From Oscillospiraceae bacterium (GTDB lineage Bacteria; Bacillota; Clostridia; Oscillospirales; Oscillospiraceae), in assembly GCA_028691385.1 (NCBI GenBank), contig JAQUZL010000057.1, positions 1-11,571 on the forward strand: DNA of 11,571 nucleotides. The letters run 5' to 3'. The notes beneath the pieces were generated by a model. It saw only the letters and a program-made list of their open reading frames with translations. It made no database searches and had not been told where the DNA came from. Of the stretch, positions 5,313 through 11,571 are shown in pieces; within the stretch, counting starts at the first letter, position 1; every line of letters begins with the position of its first letter. Position numbers and translations under genes: made by a program.

Positions 5313-6179
5313 ATGGCAGGATCAAAGGGTCTCGGACGAGGCCTGGATACGCTGTTCGGCTTTCAGGAAACCACCGTGTCCGGCAACACCCGACTGGTGC
5401 CCATCCAGAAAATTGAGCCGAACCCCAATCAGCCGCGCAAGCGCTTCGACCCCGAGCAGCTGCAGTCGCTGGCCGATTCCATCGCGATGCATGGACTAAT
5501 TCAGCCGCTCACCGTGCGGCAAACGGATACCGGCTATTTTGAGATCATCGCAGGCGAGCGCCGCTGGCGCGCCGCGCGCATGGCAGGGTTGCAGGAATTG
5601 CCCGTGGTGGTGATGGAAGCCGACGACAAAACCGTGACGGAGCTGGCGCTGGTTGAAAATCTGCAGCGCAGCGACCTCAATCCGGTGGAAGAAGCCCTCG
5701 GTTTCCAGCATTTGATGGAGGATTACAGCCTGACGCAGGATCAGGCCGCCGAGCGCGTCGGAAAATCGCGCCCGGCCGTGGCCAATGCGCTGCGGCTGCT
5801 CGCCCTGCCCAAGCAGGTGCTGGAGCTGCTGGAAGCGGGCACAATCACCGCCGGTCATGCCCGCGCGGTGCTGCAGCTCAAAACAGAAAAGCAGCAGTGC
5901 TCCAGCGCGCAGAAAATAGCCGCGCTGCAGCTGTCGGTGCGGCAGGCCGAGCTGATGTGCAAATCGCTGGCCAAAGAGCCAAAACCCGTGAAAGAGGAGC
6001 CGTTCCGCGTGGATTATGTCGCGGATTGCGAGCGCAAGCTCACGCAGCATCTCGGACGCGGTGTGAAAATAGAAATGGGCCGCCGCAAGGGCCACCTGAA
6101 TCTGGAATTTTATGGCCAGGATGATCTTCAGGTGCTGCTCGATGCGCTGCAGGCACTGGAGGCAAAACGGAAAAAATGA
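5313..6179 (+). CDS. parB: Chromosome partitioning protein ParB (Spo0J), CTP-dependent parS clamp
   Basis: ParB binds parS, closes into a CTP-dependent sliding clamp, spreads along the DNA and recruits SMC condensin while stimulating ParA. The 288-aa product starts with KGLGRGLDTLFG (5-16), the usual N-terminal ParA-contact region. The CTP-binding N-domain has GERRWRA (81-87) and ENLQRSDLNPVEEA (115-128). The helix-turn-helix that reads parS is about 139-162 (LTQDQAAERVGKSRPAVANAL). The C-terminal ~50 residues form the dimerisation domain. The start is ATG 5313 with GGAAAGGAG 8 nt upstream; GTG 5304 is in frame but lies within that ribosome binding site. The stop overlaps the next start codon as ATGA, so translation of the following membrane protein is coupled. 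Two matching parS sites occur in this window. No noc paralogue is present here. Confidence 0.96.
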   Translation: MAGSKGLGRGLDTLFGFQETTVSGNTRLVPIQKIEPNPNQPRKRFDPEQLQSLADSIAMHGLIQPLTVRQTDTGYFEIIAGERRWRAARMAGLQELPVVVMEADDKTVTELALVENLQRSDLNPVEEALGFQHLMEDYSLTQDQAAERVGKSRPAVANALRLLALPKQVLELLEAGTITAGHARAVLQLKTEKQQCSSAQKIAALQLSVRQAELMCKSLAKEPKPVKEEPFRVDYVADCERKLTQHLGRGVKIEMGRRKGHLNLEFYGQDDLQVLLDALQALEAKRKK

Positions 6180-6748
6180 GTGAAGATACGAAAAATTCAT
6201 CGGCGCAGACGCCCGATTCGCCAGATTCGCCAGATTTGACGGCGGCGAAGCCGGAATCTGTGCCACAGGAGAAGCGCAGACAGCGGGCGCTGGTCAACTA
6301 TTTGGCCGTCATGTTTGTGGTCGCCTTTCTTTTGGTGCTGCTGAGCTTTCTCATTCAGCTGCGCGACTCGCGCGCGACCATCTCGGAGCTGAATCAGTCC
6401 AGCCTGAGCGCGCTGTCCAACGCCCAGATCTTACAAGCGTCCAACGAACAGCTGACCGATGAGAACGCCGACCTGCTTGGCAAGAACGAAACGCTTTCCG
6501 ACGCGCTGGACGCGCTGCAAACCAAGCAGGAAGCCCTGACACAGCTGCAGGAGCAGACCGAGCAGCAGTTGGCCGATACCATCAGCGCCTATGAGCTGCT
6601 GAGCAAAGCGCAAAACGCGCTGGGCGCCGGCGATATGGCAACCCTTACCACGGTCATGACGGCGCTCGAGCCGCTGCAGAGCCAGTTCACCGGCGAAAGC
6701 GCCCAGCAATATGCCGCGCTGAAGCAGGCCGCCCAGCCCAAAAACTAA
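6176..6748 (+). CDS. Bitopic membrane protein with coiled coil, coupled to parB, function unknown
   Basis: I do not recognise a named family. The 190-aa product has a short Ser/Pro/Asp-rich hydrophilic N-terminus (1-30, with a DSPDSPD repeat), a basic patch EKRRQR (32-37) and one transmembrane helix (about 41-61). A long heptad-rich coiled coil follows (about 66-140, many Leu and Gln/Glu), then an Ala-rich helical tail (140-190) with the pattern ALGAGDMATLTTVM. The positive-inside rule puts the N-terminus in the cytoplasm and the coiled coil outside, a layout like the divisome proteins FtsL, FtsB and DivIC, though I see no sequence match to them. The ATG overlaps the parB stop by 4 nt, so it is translationally coupled, and serS follows after 55 nt. 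Context suggests a link to chromosome segregation or division, but that is inference; it could be a lineage-specific passenger. Confidence 0.8.
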   Translation: MSEDTKNSSAQTPDSPDSPDLTAAKPESVPQEKRRQRALVNYLAVMFVVAFLLVLLSFLIQLRDSRATISELNQSSLSALSNAQILQASNEQLTDENADLLGKNETLSDALDALQTKQEALTQLQEQTEQQLADTISAYELLSKAQNALGAGDMATLTTVMTALEPLQSQFTGESAQQYAALKQAAQPKN

Positions 6749-6803
6749 CCGACTCCGCCCCGGCAGGGACGAGCAAACCATAATTTTGAGGAGAGAAATT
6801 GCA

Positions 6804-8108
6804 ATGCTGGATATGAAATTTGTCCGCGAAAATCCGGACGCCGTGAAAGAAAACATCAAAAAGAAGTTTCAGGACGCCAAGCTTCCACTGGTCGATCAGG
6901 TCATTGCCCTCGACAGCGAATACCGCGCCGCCACTGCCGAAGCGCAGGAGCTGCGCACCAACCGCAACGCGCTGAGTAAGCAGGTTGGCATGCTGATGGG
7001 GCAGGCCAAAAAAGATCCCTCCAAGGCCGCCGAAGCCGAAGCCGCCAAGGCGACCGTCAAGGCGCAGGCAGACCGTCTGGCAGAGCTCGAGCAGCGGGAA
7101 GCGGAGCTGACCGCCAAAATTCGCGAGATTATGATGTCCATTCCGCAGATCATTGACCCGTCCGTCCCCATCGGCCCGGATGACAGCTGCAATGTCGAGG
7201 TGCAGCGCTTCGGCGAGCCCAAAACCCCGGATTTCGCCATTCCGTATCACACCGAGATTATGGAATCCTTTGAGGGCATCGACATGGATGCGGCCGGCCG
7301 CGTGGCCGGCAACGGCTTTTATTATCTGCTGGGCGACATTGCCCGGCTGCACGAGGGCGTGCTCGCCTATGCCCGCGACTTTATGATTGCCAAGGGCTTC
7401 ACCTACTGCATCCCGCCGTTCATGATTCACGGCAACGTGGTCGAGGGCGTCATGTCCTTCCCGGAGATGGACGCCATGATGTACAAAATCGAGGGCGAGG
7501 ATCTCTACCTGATCGGCACGTCCGAGCACTCCATGATTGGGCGCTTTATCGACCAGATTCTGCCGGTGGAGAAGCTGCCGCAGACCCTCACATCTTATTC
7601 CCCCTGCTTCCGCAAGGAAAAGGGCGCGCACGGCATCGAGGAGCGCGGCGTCTATCGCATCCATCAGTTTGAAAAGCAGGAAATGATTGTCGTCTGCAAG
7701 CCGGACGAGAGCATGGACTGGTACGAAAAGCTGTGGCGGTTCTCCGTGGAGCTGTTCCGCTCGCTGGACATTCCGGTGCGCCAGCTGGAGTGCTGCTCGG
7801 GCGACCTTGCCGATCTCAAGGTCAAATCCTGCGATATTGAGGCGTGGAGTCCCCGGCAGCAGAAGTATTTTGAGGTCTGCTCCTGCTCCAACCTGGGTGA
7901 CGCGCAGGCGCGTCGCCTGAAAATCCGCTATAAGGATGAATCCGGCAAGCCCCAGCTGGCGCACACGCTGAACAACACCTGCGTCGCGCCGCCCCGGATG
8001 CTCATCGCATTTTTGGAGAACAACCTGCAGGCCGACGGCAGCGTGCTGATTCCGCAGGTTTTGCAGCCATATATGGGCGGTCTGGAAAAAATGGTTCCGA
8101 AGAAGTAA
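6804..8108 (+). CDS. serS: Seryl-tRNA synthetase (class II)
   Basis: This enzyme activates serine with ATP and charges tRNA-Ser (and tRNA-Sec where present). The 434-aa product has an N-terminal antiparallel coiled-coil arm (about 33-110) that reads the long variable arm of tRNA-Ser. The catalytic domain shows LIGTSEHSMIG, motif 2 (FRKEKGAHGIEERGVYRIHQ, 269-288), SCSNLGDAQARR (360-371) and motif 3 near 388-405. Motif 3 reads NNTCVAPPRMLIAFLE rather than the common NGSGLAVGRTLAA type; the key arginine is kept, and I recall this variant from a clostridial and archaeal-like SerRS group. ATG 6804 follows GAGGAGAG (6788-6795); an in-frame codon at 6786 precedes that site and is not used. No T-box leader fits in the 55-nt gap, so it is probably read from the parAB transcript or a weak local promoter. 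A hairpin follows. Confidence 0.96.
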   Translation: MLDMKFVRENPDAVKENIKKKFQDAKLPLVDQVIALDSEYRAATAEAQELRTNRNALSKQVGMLMGQAKKDPSKAAEAEAAKATVKAQADRLAELEQREAELTAKIREIMMSIPQIIDPSVPIGPDDSCNVEVQRFGEPKTPDFAIPYHTEIMESFEGIDMDAAGRVAGNGFYYLLGDIARLHEGVLAYARDFMIAKGFTYCIPPFMIHGNVVEGVMSFPEMDAMMYKIEGEDLYLIGTSEHSMIGRFIDQILPVEKLPQTLTSYSPCFRKEKGAHGIEERGVYRIHQFEKQEMIVVCKPDESMDWYEKLWRFSVELFRSLDIPVRQLECCSGDLADLKVKSCDIEAWSPRQQKYFEVCSCSNLGDAQARRLKIRYKDESGKPQLAHTLNNTCVAPPRMLIAFLENNLQADGSVLIPQVLQPYMGGLEKMVPKK

Positions 8109-8124
8109 AGAAAACGCAATCTGG

Positions 8125-8168
8125 CGTGGCCGGAACGGGGTTTCCGTTCCGGCCACGTGTGCATTTTT
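8125..8168 (+). terminator. serS intrinsic terminator
   Basis: Arms 8125-8138 and 8144-8157 pair perfectly over 14 bp with a 5-nt loop. The stem is GC-rich and starts 16 nt after the serS stop codon. A run of five T (8164-8168) follows, displaced from the stem by about 6 nt, so termination may be less than complete. Confidence 0.75.
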
Positions 8169-8251
8169 GGAAACGAACGACCCGAATTTTCCTGCCTTTG
8201 TCTAAAACCGATGATGTGTTGCATCAACCACACGAAAAAGGAGCGAGAACG

Positions 8252-9634
8252 ATGAAATGGATTCGAACGCTTGCGATTTTCCTGGCGGCGGCGCTGATGC
8301 TCGGCGTCACCGCATCCGCCGTCACCGTCACCGTGGGGCAAGCGCTGACTGACAAGGACGGCGCGGTTCTTGGCGCTGCCTTTGTGGACAAAAACGGCCG
8401 CACCATGGTACCGCTGCGCGCGGTGGCAGACCTTTTGAACCTCACCGTCACCTGGGACGGCGCGAAAAAAACCGCCACGTTCACCGACGGCGAAACCGTC
8501 GCCGTCTTTACCCAGGGCGCAAACCACTTCACGGCAGACGGCCGCGCCGTTCCCATGGACGCCGCCGTGGTGAACGTGGACGGCCGGGTCTATGCCCCCG
8601 CGCGCTACCTTGCCGAAACCTTTGGCGTTTCCATTGAATGGGACGCATCTGCCCGCACGGTGATTCTGGGCGAAACCGAGGTGCGGTGGCTGCTCCGGGC
8701 GATCGACACCACCAATTCCGACGGCACGCAAAGCACCGTGCGCTATGGCTACGATGCCCAAGGCAATCAGCGCACCACGGACTATTCCGACAACAGCGGC
8801 TGGGGCTATCACGAAAGCTACGCCTACGATCCCCGGGGCAATCTGCTGGAAACCCGCACCGCCTACTCCGACGGCAGCATCAGCCGCATCGTTTGCACCT
8901 ATGACGAAAACGACCGCCTTTTGACCAACCGATGTGATGATGGCAGCGACTGGTATTCGCTGGAAGCCTACCAGTATGACGCAAACGGCAACACGCTCTC
9001 CAGCCACTATACCGACGCCGGCGGCTGGGACCTGGTCACGACCTATGCCTATGACGCTGGAAATCATTTGCTGAAGACCAGCACGCACGACGCGAACGGC
9101 AACACCAGTGAGGAAACCAACACACTGGACGCAGACGGCAATGTTCTCGCCTCAGAGTTTCGCAGCAATGATGGAGAAATCCGCTCCGACCGCTATACCT
9201 ACACCAACGGCGTGAGAACCGGCTTCGTCAGCACCACCACCTATCCCGACGGCACGACCGCCGTCACCTCCAATACCTACGACGCGCAGGGCACGCTGCT
9301 CGCTTCCACCTATCTCAATCGCGGGGACGGCTGGAGCTGTTCGGAGGACTACACCTATGACGCACACGGCAATCCGGAAACCCTCGCCTATCAGGATACC
9401 TACAACAGCTACACCGAGCGCTATCTCTACGACGCCCTTGAACGCCTCGTTTCCACCGTCCACACCGAAAACGGCGTGATCACCACAACCAGCACAACCT
9501 ATCCATCCAGCCAGACGCCATCCGACAACTCCACCTATGATTCCCACGGCAATCTCCGCACAGAGGTCTATGACGACGGATATTTTTCCTACACCAGAGC
9601 CTTCGGCTATTTCGCAATCACCGCGCCAAACTAA
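8252..9634 (+). CDS. Secreted stalk-domain (copper amine oxidase N-like) protein with YD repeats, copy 1
   Basis: The 460-aa product has a Sec signal peptide (1-23: basic start, hydrophobic core, cleavage after ASA), then a copper amine oxidase N-terminal-like stalk domain (about 24-140). Its marks are DKNGRTMVPLRAVADLL, WDGAKKTATFTDG, VDGRVYAPARYLAETFG and WDASARTVIL. Residues ~155-460 are about eleven YD/RHS-type repeats spaced roughly 24-28 aa (YGYDAQGN, YAYDPRGN, YQYDANGN, YTYDAHGN and variants). There is no RHS core motif, no C-terminal toxin and no LPXTG or surface-layer anchor, so it is not a typical Rhs toxin. It is probably an extracellular carbohydrate- or wall-binding protein; no enzyme function should be inferred from the domain name. 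ATG 8252 follows AAAAAGGAG. It begins a likely operon with its paralogue (28 nt downstream) and mscL. A GTG start at 8126 would lie in the serS terminator and is rejected. Confidence 0.85.
   Translation: MKWIRTLAIFLAAALMLGVTASAVTVTVGQALTDKDGAVLGAAFVDKNGRTMVPLRAVADLLNLTVTWDGAKKTATFTDGETVAVFTQGANHFTADGRAVPMDAAVVNVDGRVYAPARYLAETFGVSIEWDASARTVILGETEVRWLLRAIDTTNSDGTQSTVRYGYDAQGNQRTTDYSDNSGWGYHESYAYDPRGNLLETRTAYSDGSISRIVCTYDENDRLLTNRCDDGSDWYSLEAYQYDANGNTLSSHYTDAGGWDLVTTYAYDAGNHLLKTSTHDANGNTSEETNTLDADGNVLASEFRSNDGEIRSDRYTYTNGVRTGFVSTTTYPDGTTAVTSNTYDAQGTLLASTYLNRGDGWSCSEDYTYDAHGNPETLAYQDTYNSYTERYLYDALERLVSTVHTENGVITTTSTTYPSSQTPSDNSTYDSHGNLRTEVYDDGYFSYTRAFGYFAITAPN
8300..8606 (+). repeat. Direct repeat, copy 1 (stalk-domain coding segment)
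   Basis: This segment matches 9711-10017 at a constant offset of 1411 nt, without gaps. I count 10 mismatches in 307 nt, about 97% identity. The last 121 nt (8486-8606) are identical. Confidence 0.93.
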
Positions 9635-9662
9635 CCACCAAACCGAAAAAGGAGCGCATCTC

Positions 9663-10880
9663 ATGAAAAAAATAAGACTACTCGCCTTTTCGCTGGCGGC
9701 AGCGCTGCTGCTCGGCGTCACCGCATCCGCCGTCACCGTCACCGTGGGGCACTCGCTGACCGGTAAGGACGGCGCGGTTCTGGGCGCTGCCTTTGTGGAC
9801 AAAAACGGCCGCACCATGGTACCGCTGCGCGCGGTGGCAGACCTTTTGAACCTCACCGTCACCTGGGACGGCGCGACCAAAGCCGCCACGTTCACAGACG
9901 GCGAAACCGTCGCCGTCTTTACCCAGGGCGCAAACCACTTCACGGCAGACGGCCGCGCCGTTCCCATGGACGCCGCCGTGGTGAACGTGGACGGCCGGGT
10001 CTATGCCCCCGCGCGCTGCCTTGCCGAAACCTTCGGCGTATCCATCACTTGGGACGCGGACGCGCGCGCGGTGATTCTGGGCGAAGCGGACGTAAAATGG
10101 CTGGTGCAGCAGGCCGACACGGTCACCTCTGACGGCACGCGCGCCACCACGCGCTATACGTATGACGCTGCCGGCAGACTGCTGACCTGCGTGTATACCG
10201 ACGGCGCGCGAACCACCACAGAAACCTATACCTACACCGCCGCCGGCTTCATCGCCTCCTATGTATACAGTGACCGCGATCGCTGGACCAGCAGCTCCTA
10301 TTATACCTACGACGCGGCAGGCAATATGGCAAGCTCTCACATCGTGGATTCCAACGGAAATGACGACGCCCATGTCTATACCTACGACGCAAAGGGCAAT
10401 CCGCTCACCTGCGACAGCCGCTCCAAAAGCGGCGCAGTCAGTCATAAACGATATACCTACCATGCCGCCGGCCACACCGCCCGGTTTGAGGAAACCGGCG
10501 TTACCGCCAAAGGCGCGTCTTACCAAATTCTTGTGACCTATGACGACGACGGCTGCATCCTGACAAACGACGTCACCTACCCCGATCGGGCGTATCGGGA
10601 AACCTACACCTATGACGCAAAGCACCGCAAAGCCGCCGTTTCCTATGTCGGCGACGACAGCGTCTATACCGATTCTTACGCCTACGACCGGTTTGACCGC
10701 GTGATTGCCGTCACCCATGTGGAAAATGGCGTCACGACCACCACCGGGTTCGACACGCCGCCCGCCGCCCCCGCGCCGCGCTGTACCTATGACGCGCACG
10801 GCAACATCAAAACCGAAACCGTGACCGACGGCGCGCGTTCCGTTACCACCACCTATTACTACACCGCCATCACCGCATAA
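9663..10880 (+). CDS. Secreted stalk-domain (copper amine oxidase N-like) protein with YD repeats, copy 2
   Basis: This 405-aa paralogue of the preceding gene has a signal peptide (1-23, ending ASA), the stalk domain (about 24-140, nearly identical to copy 1 up to VYAPAR), and then about nine YD repeats (YTYDAAGR, YTYDAAGN, YTYDAKGN, YTYDAKHR, CTYDAHGN and variants). It is 55 residues shorter than copy 1 because it has fewer repeats. The repeat regions of the two proteins are clearly diverged while the stalk modules are not. There is no RHS core, toxin domain or covalent anchor. The start is ATG 9663 after AAAAAGGAGCG, a ribosome binding site shared almost base for base with copy 1, so the duplication included it. 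mscL follows after 12 nt. The function is unknown; surface adhesion or wall contact is an inference from the architecture. Confidence 0.85.
   Translation: MKKIRLLAFSLAAALLLGVTASAVTVTVGHSLTGKDGAVLGAAFVDKNGRTMVPLRAVADLLNLTVTWDGATKAATFTDGETVAVFTQGANHFTADGRAVPMDAAVVNVDGRVYAPARCLAETFGVSITWDADARAVILGEADVKWLVQQADTVTSDGTRATTRYTYDAAGRLLTCVYTDGARTTTETYTYTAAGFIASYVYSDRDRWTSSSYYTYDAAGNMASSHIVDSNGNDDAHVYTYDAKGNPLTCDSRSKSGAVSHKRYTYHAAGHTARFEETGVTAKGASYQILVTYDDDGCILTNDVTYPDRAYRETYTYDAKHRKAAVSYVGDDSVYTDSYAYDRFDRVIAVTHVENGVTTTTGFDTPPAAPAPRCTYDAHGNIKTETVTDGARSVTTTYYYTAITA
9711..10017 (+). repeat. Direct repeat, copy 2 (stalk-domain coding segment)
   Basis: This is the second copy of the 8300-8606 segment, in the same orientation and frame. 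Identity drops sharply after 10018 and before 9711. The abrupt edges fit gene conversion or a recent unequal exchange restricted to the stalk module. Confidence 0.93.
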
Positions 10881-10892
10881 GGAGCGCAGACG

Positions 10893-11309
10893 ATGCAAAA
10901 ATTGATTTCTGAATTTCGAGAATTTATCCGGCGCGGCAATGTCATCGACATGGCCGTGGGCGTCATTATCGCCACCTCGTTCGGTAAAATCACCACCTCG
11001 CTGGTGAACGACATATTGATGCCCTTCATCAGTTGGCTGTTCGGCGCGCGGGACATGACCGCGCTCAATCTCGTTGTCCGGCCGGAAACGGTGGACGCGG
11101 GCGGCAACGTGGTGCAGGCCGCCATCACCATCGGCTTCGGCACGTTTTTGGCCGCCATCCTCGACTTTTTGCTGGTGGCGCTGGTGGTCTTTGTCATTGT
11201 CAAGGCCATGAACCGTCGCCATAAGGACGCAGCGCCCCCCGCGCCGCCTGCCCCCAGTGAGGAAGTGCTGCTGCTGAAAGAAATTCGCGATCTGCTGAAA
11301 AAGCAGTAG
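10893..11309 (+). CDS. mscL: Large-conductance mechanosensitive channel MscL
   Basis: MscL is a homopentameric membrane channel that opens under extreme tension to release solutes during osmotic downshock. The 138-aa product matches the family length. It has the conserved N-terminal helix and first transmembrane segment (FIRRGNVIDMAVGVIIATSF, 11-30, continuing through GKITTSLVNDILMP), a periplasm-side loop (about 50-75), a second transmembrane segment (about 76-107) and a C-terminal amphipathic bundle helix (EEVLLLKEIRDLLKKQ, 123-138) after an Ala/Pro-rich linker. The start ATG 10893 follows GGAG with 8 nt spacing. It lies 12 nt after the second stalk/YD gene with no promoter or terminator between, so it is probably co-transcribed with that pair. 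Confidence 0.96.
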   Translation: MQKLISEFREFIRRGNVIDMAVGVIIATSFGKITTSLVNDILMPFISWLFGARDMTALNLVVRPETVDAGGNVVQAAITIGFGTFLAAILDFLLVALVVFVIVKAMNRRHKDAAPPAPPAPSEEVLLLKEIRDLLKKQ

Positions 11310-11312
11310 TCT

Positions 11313-11354
11313 GGTATTAGAAATTTATCTATAATTGGGTATGTTTTTAATACC
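11313..11354. promoter_or_regulatory. AT-rich inverted repeat between mscL and the transporter gene
   Basis: GGTATTA (11313-11319) pairs with TAATACC (11348-11354), and an inner GGTAT (11338-11342) can pair with the same right arm, so two alternative stems exist. The stretch is markedly AT-rich compared with its surroundings. It could be a weak mscL terminator or an operator for the downstream gene. No known riboswitch was recognised. Confidence 0.35.
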
Positions 11355-11399
11355 AAAATTGCAGTATCCTTGTGCTATTCATTCACAGGAGGTACTGTT

Positions 11400-11571
11400 A
11401 TGAAAACCACTTCTCTGCGCGCAACCAAAACGCTTTGCGCCGCCGCCGTGGCAGGCGCGCTGGTGTGCCTTGCCACCATGGTCATCCAAATTCCCATTCC
11501 GTTGGGCTACGCCCATCTGGGCGACTGCCTGATTCTGGTGAGCGCCTGGTTTTTGCCGCCCGCCGCCGCAG
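11400..11571 (+). CDS. ECF transporter S component (substrate-binding membrane subunit), 3' partial
   Basis: The first 57 codons are in the window. The product starts with a basic N-terminus, then a hydrophobic helix (about 12-28) and IPIPLGYAHLGDCLILV, which matches the conserved P-x-x-x-G-Y-x-H-L-G-D motif of ECF-type vitamin transporter S components (ECF-ribofla_trS/HmpT-like group). Such subunits bind a vitamin or precursor and dock on a shared EcfA/EcfT energising module. The substrate cannot be told from this fragment; thiamin precursors, pyridoxine-type or other cofactors are possible. AGGAGG (11387-11392) lies 7 nt before ATG 11400. The 90-nt gap after mscL suggests a separate transcription unit. 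Confidence 0.75.
   Translation, partial: MKTTSLRATKTLCAAAVAGALVCLATMVIQIPIPLGYAHLGDCLILVSAWFLPPAAA

Noticed and set aside
6749..6803. T-box riboswitch upstream of serS
   Set aside because: The gap is only 55 nt, too short for a T-box, with no specifier stem or antiterminator.
6687..8156. 489-codon minus-strand frame across serS
   Set aside because: It is antisense to an unmistakable seryl-tRNA synthetase and crosses its terminator; His- and Gln-rich shadow composition.
8150..8160. CACGTG near 8155 as a third parS
   Set aside because: Only the central 6 bp match; flanks belong to the serS terminator stem.
8126..8251. N-terminal extension of the first stalk/YD protein from GTG 8126
   Set aside because: It would begin within the serS terminator stem and hide the signal peptide; ATG 8252 has a strong ribosome binding site.
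8700..10870. CRISPR-like repeat array in the YD region
   Set aside because: The short repeated DNA words (ACCTATGACGC-like) come from in-frame YD codons with variable spacing and no constant repeat-spacer pattern.
8252..10880. Rhs/polymorphic toxin system
   Set aside because: YD repeats are present, but there is no RHS core motif, no variable C-terminal toxin and no immunity gene; mscL follows instead.
8252..10880. Copper amine oxidase enzyme
   Set aside because: Only the N-terminal stalk-like domain is present; the catalytic domain with the topaquinone site is missing.
7928..11222. Long minus-strand frames opposite serS, the stalk/YD genes and mscL (up to 514 codons)
   Set aside because: They lie wholly antisense to clear genes, are rich in Gly/His/Arg/Val as expected from GC-rich shadows, and have no ribosome binding sites or recognisable domains.

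Overview
The window looks like a piece of a GC-rich, low-copy Firmicutes chromosome, most likely a clostridial (Oscillospiraceae-like) gut anaerobe, close to the replication origin. The grounds are a chromosomal ParA (Soj)/ParB (Spo0J) pair with two perfect parS palindromes, strong purine-rich ribosome binding sites, a Gram-positive lipoprotein signal, stalk-domain surface proteins and an ECF-type transporter component. The taxon is inferred from gene content only.

Layout. Positions 1-320 hold the C-terminal end of a plus-strand protein, probably a PcrA/UvrD-type helicase. Positions 321-596 are a convergent intergenic region with a REP/MITE-like palindromic repeat and a perfect 22-bp hairpin that can terminate transcription from both sides. 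On the minus strand lies a two-gene unit: a DUF3298-type lipoprotein (1988-2707), then a 23S rRNA uracil methyltransferase of the RlmD/TrmA family (597-1958). A parS site sits between them. Divergent from these are a PflX-like radical SAM protein (2846-3733) and LexA (3833-4408), each with its own recognisable promoter.

The core of the window is the segregation locus: parS (4424-4439), parA (4537-5307), parB (5313-6179), and a small bitopic coiled-coil membrane protein (6176-6748) whose start codon overlaps the parB stop. serS (6804-8108) follows and ends in a strong hairpin. The parS site upstream of parA is the centre of a 32-bp perfect palindrome followed by a T-run, so one element appears to act both as the ParB loading site and as the lexA terminator.

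The last third (8252-11309) holds two tandem paralogous secreted proteins and mscL, packed as a likely operon. Each paralogue has a signal peptide, a copper amine oxidase N-like stalk domain and a fan of YD repeats. Their N-terminal modules are about 97% identical in DNA over roughly 307 bp while the YD-repeat parts have diverged, which points to recent duplication or gene conversion. The window ends inside an ECF transporter S-component gene.

Most of this is ordinary core genome. The items most worth a second look are the fused parS/terminator, the membrane coiled-coil protein coupled to parB, the tandem stalk/YD pair next to mscL, and the inverted repeat over the lexA -35 box. I see no CRISPR array, transposase, tRNA, rRNA or phage gene.
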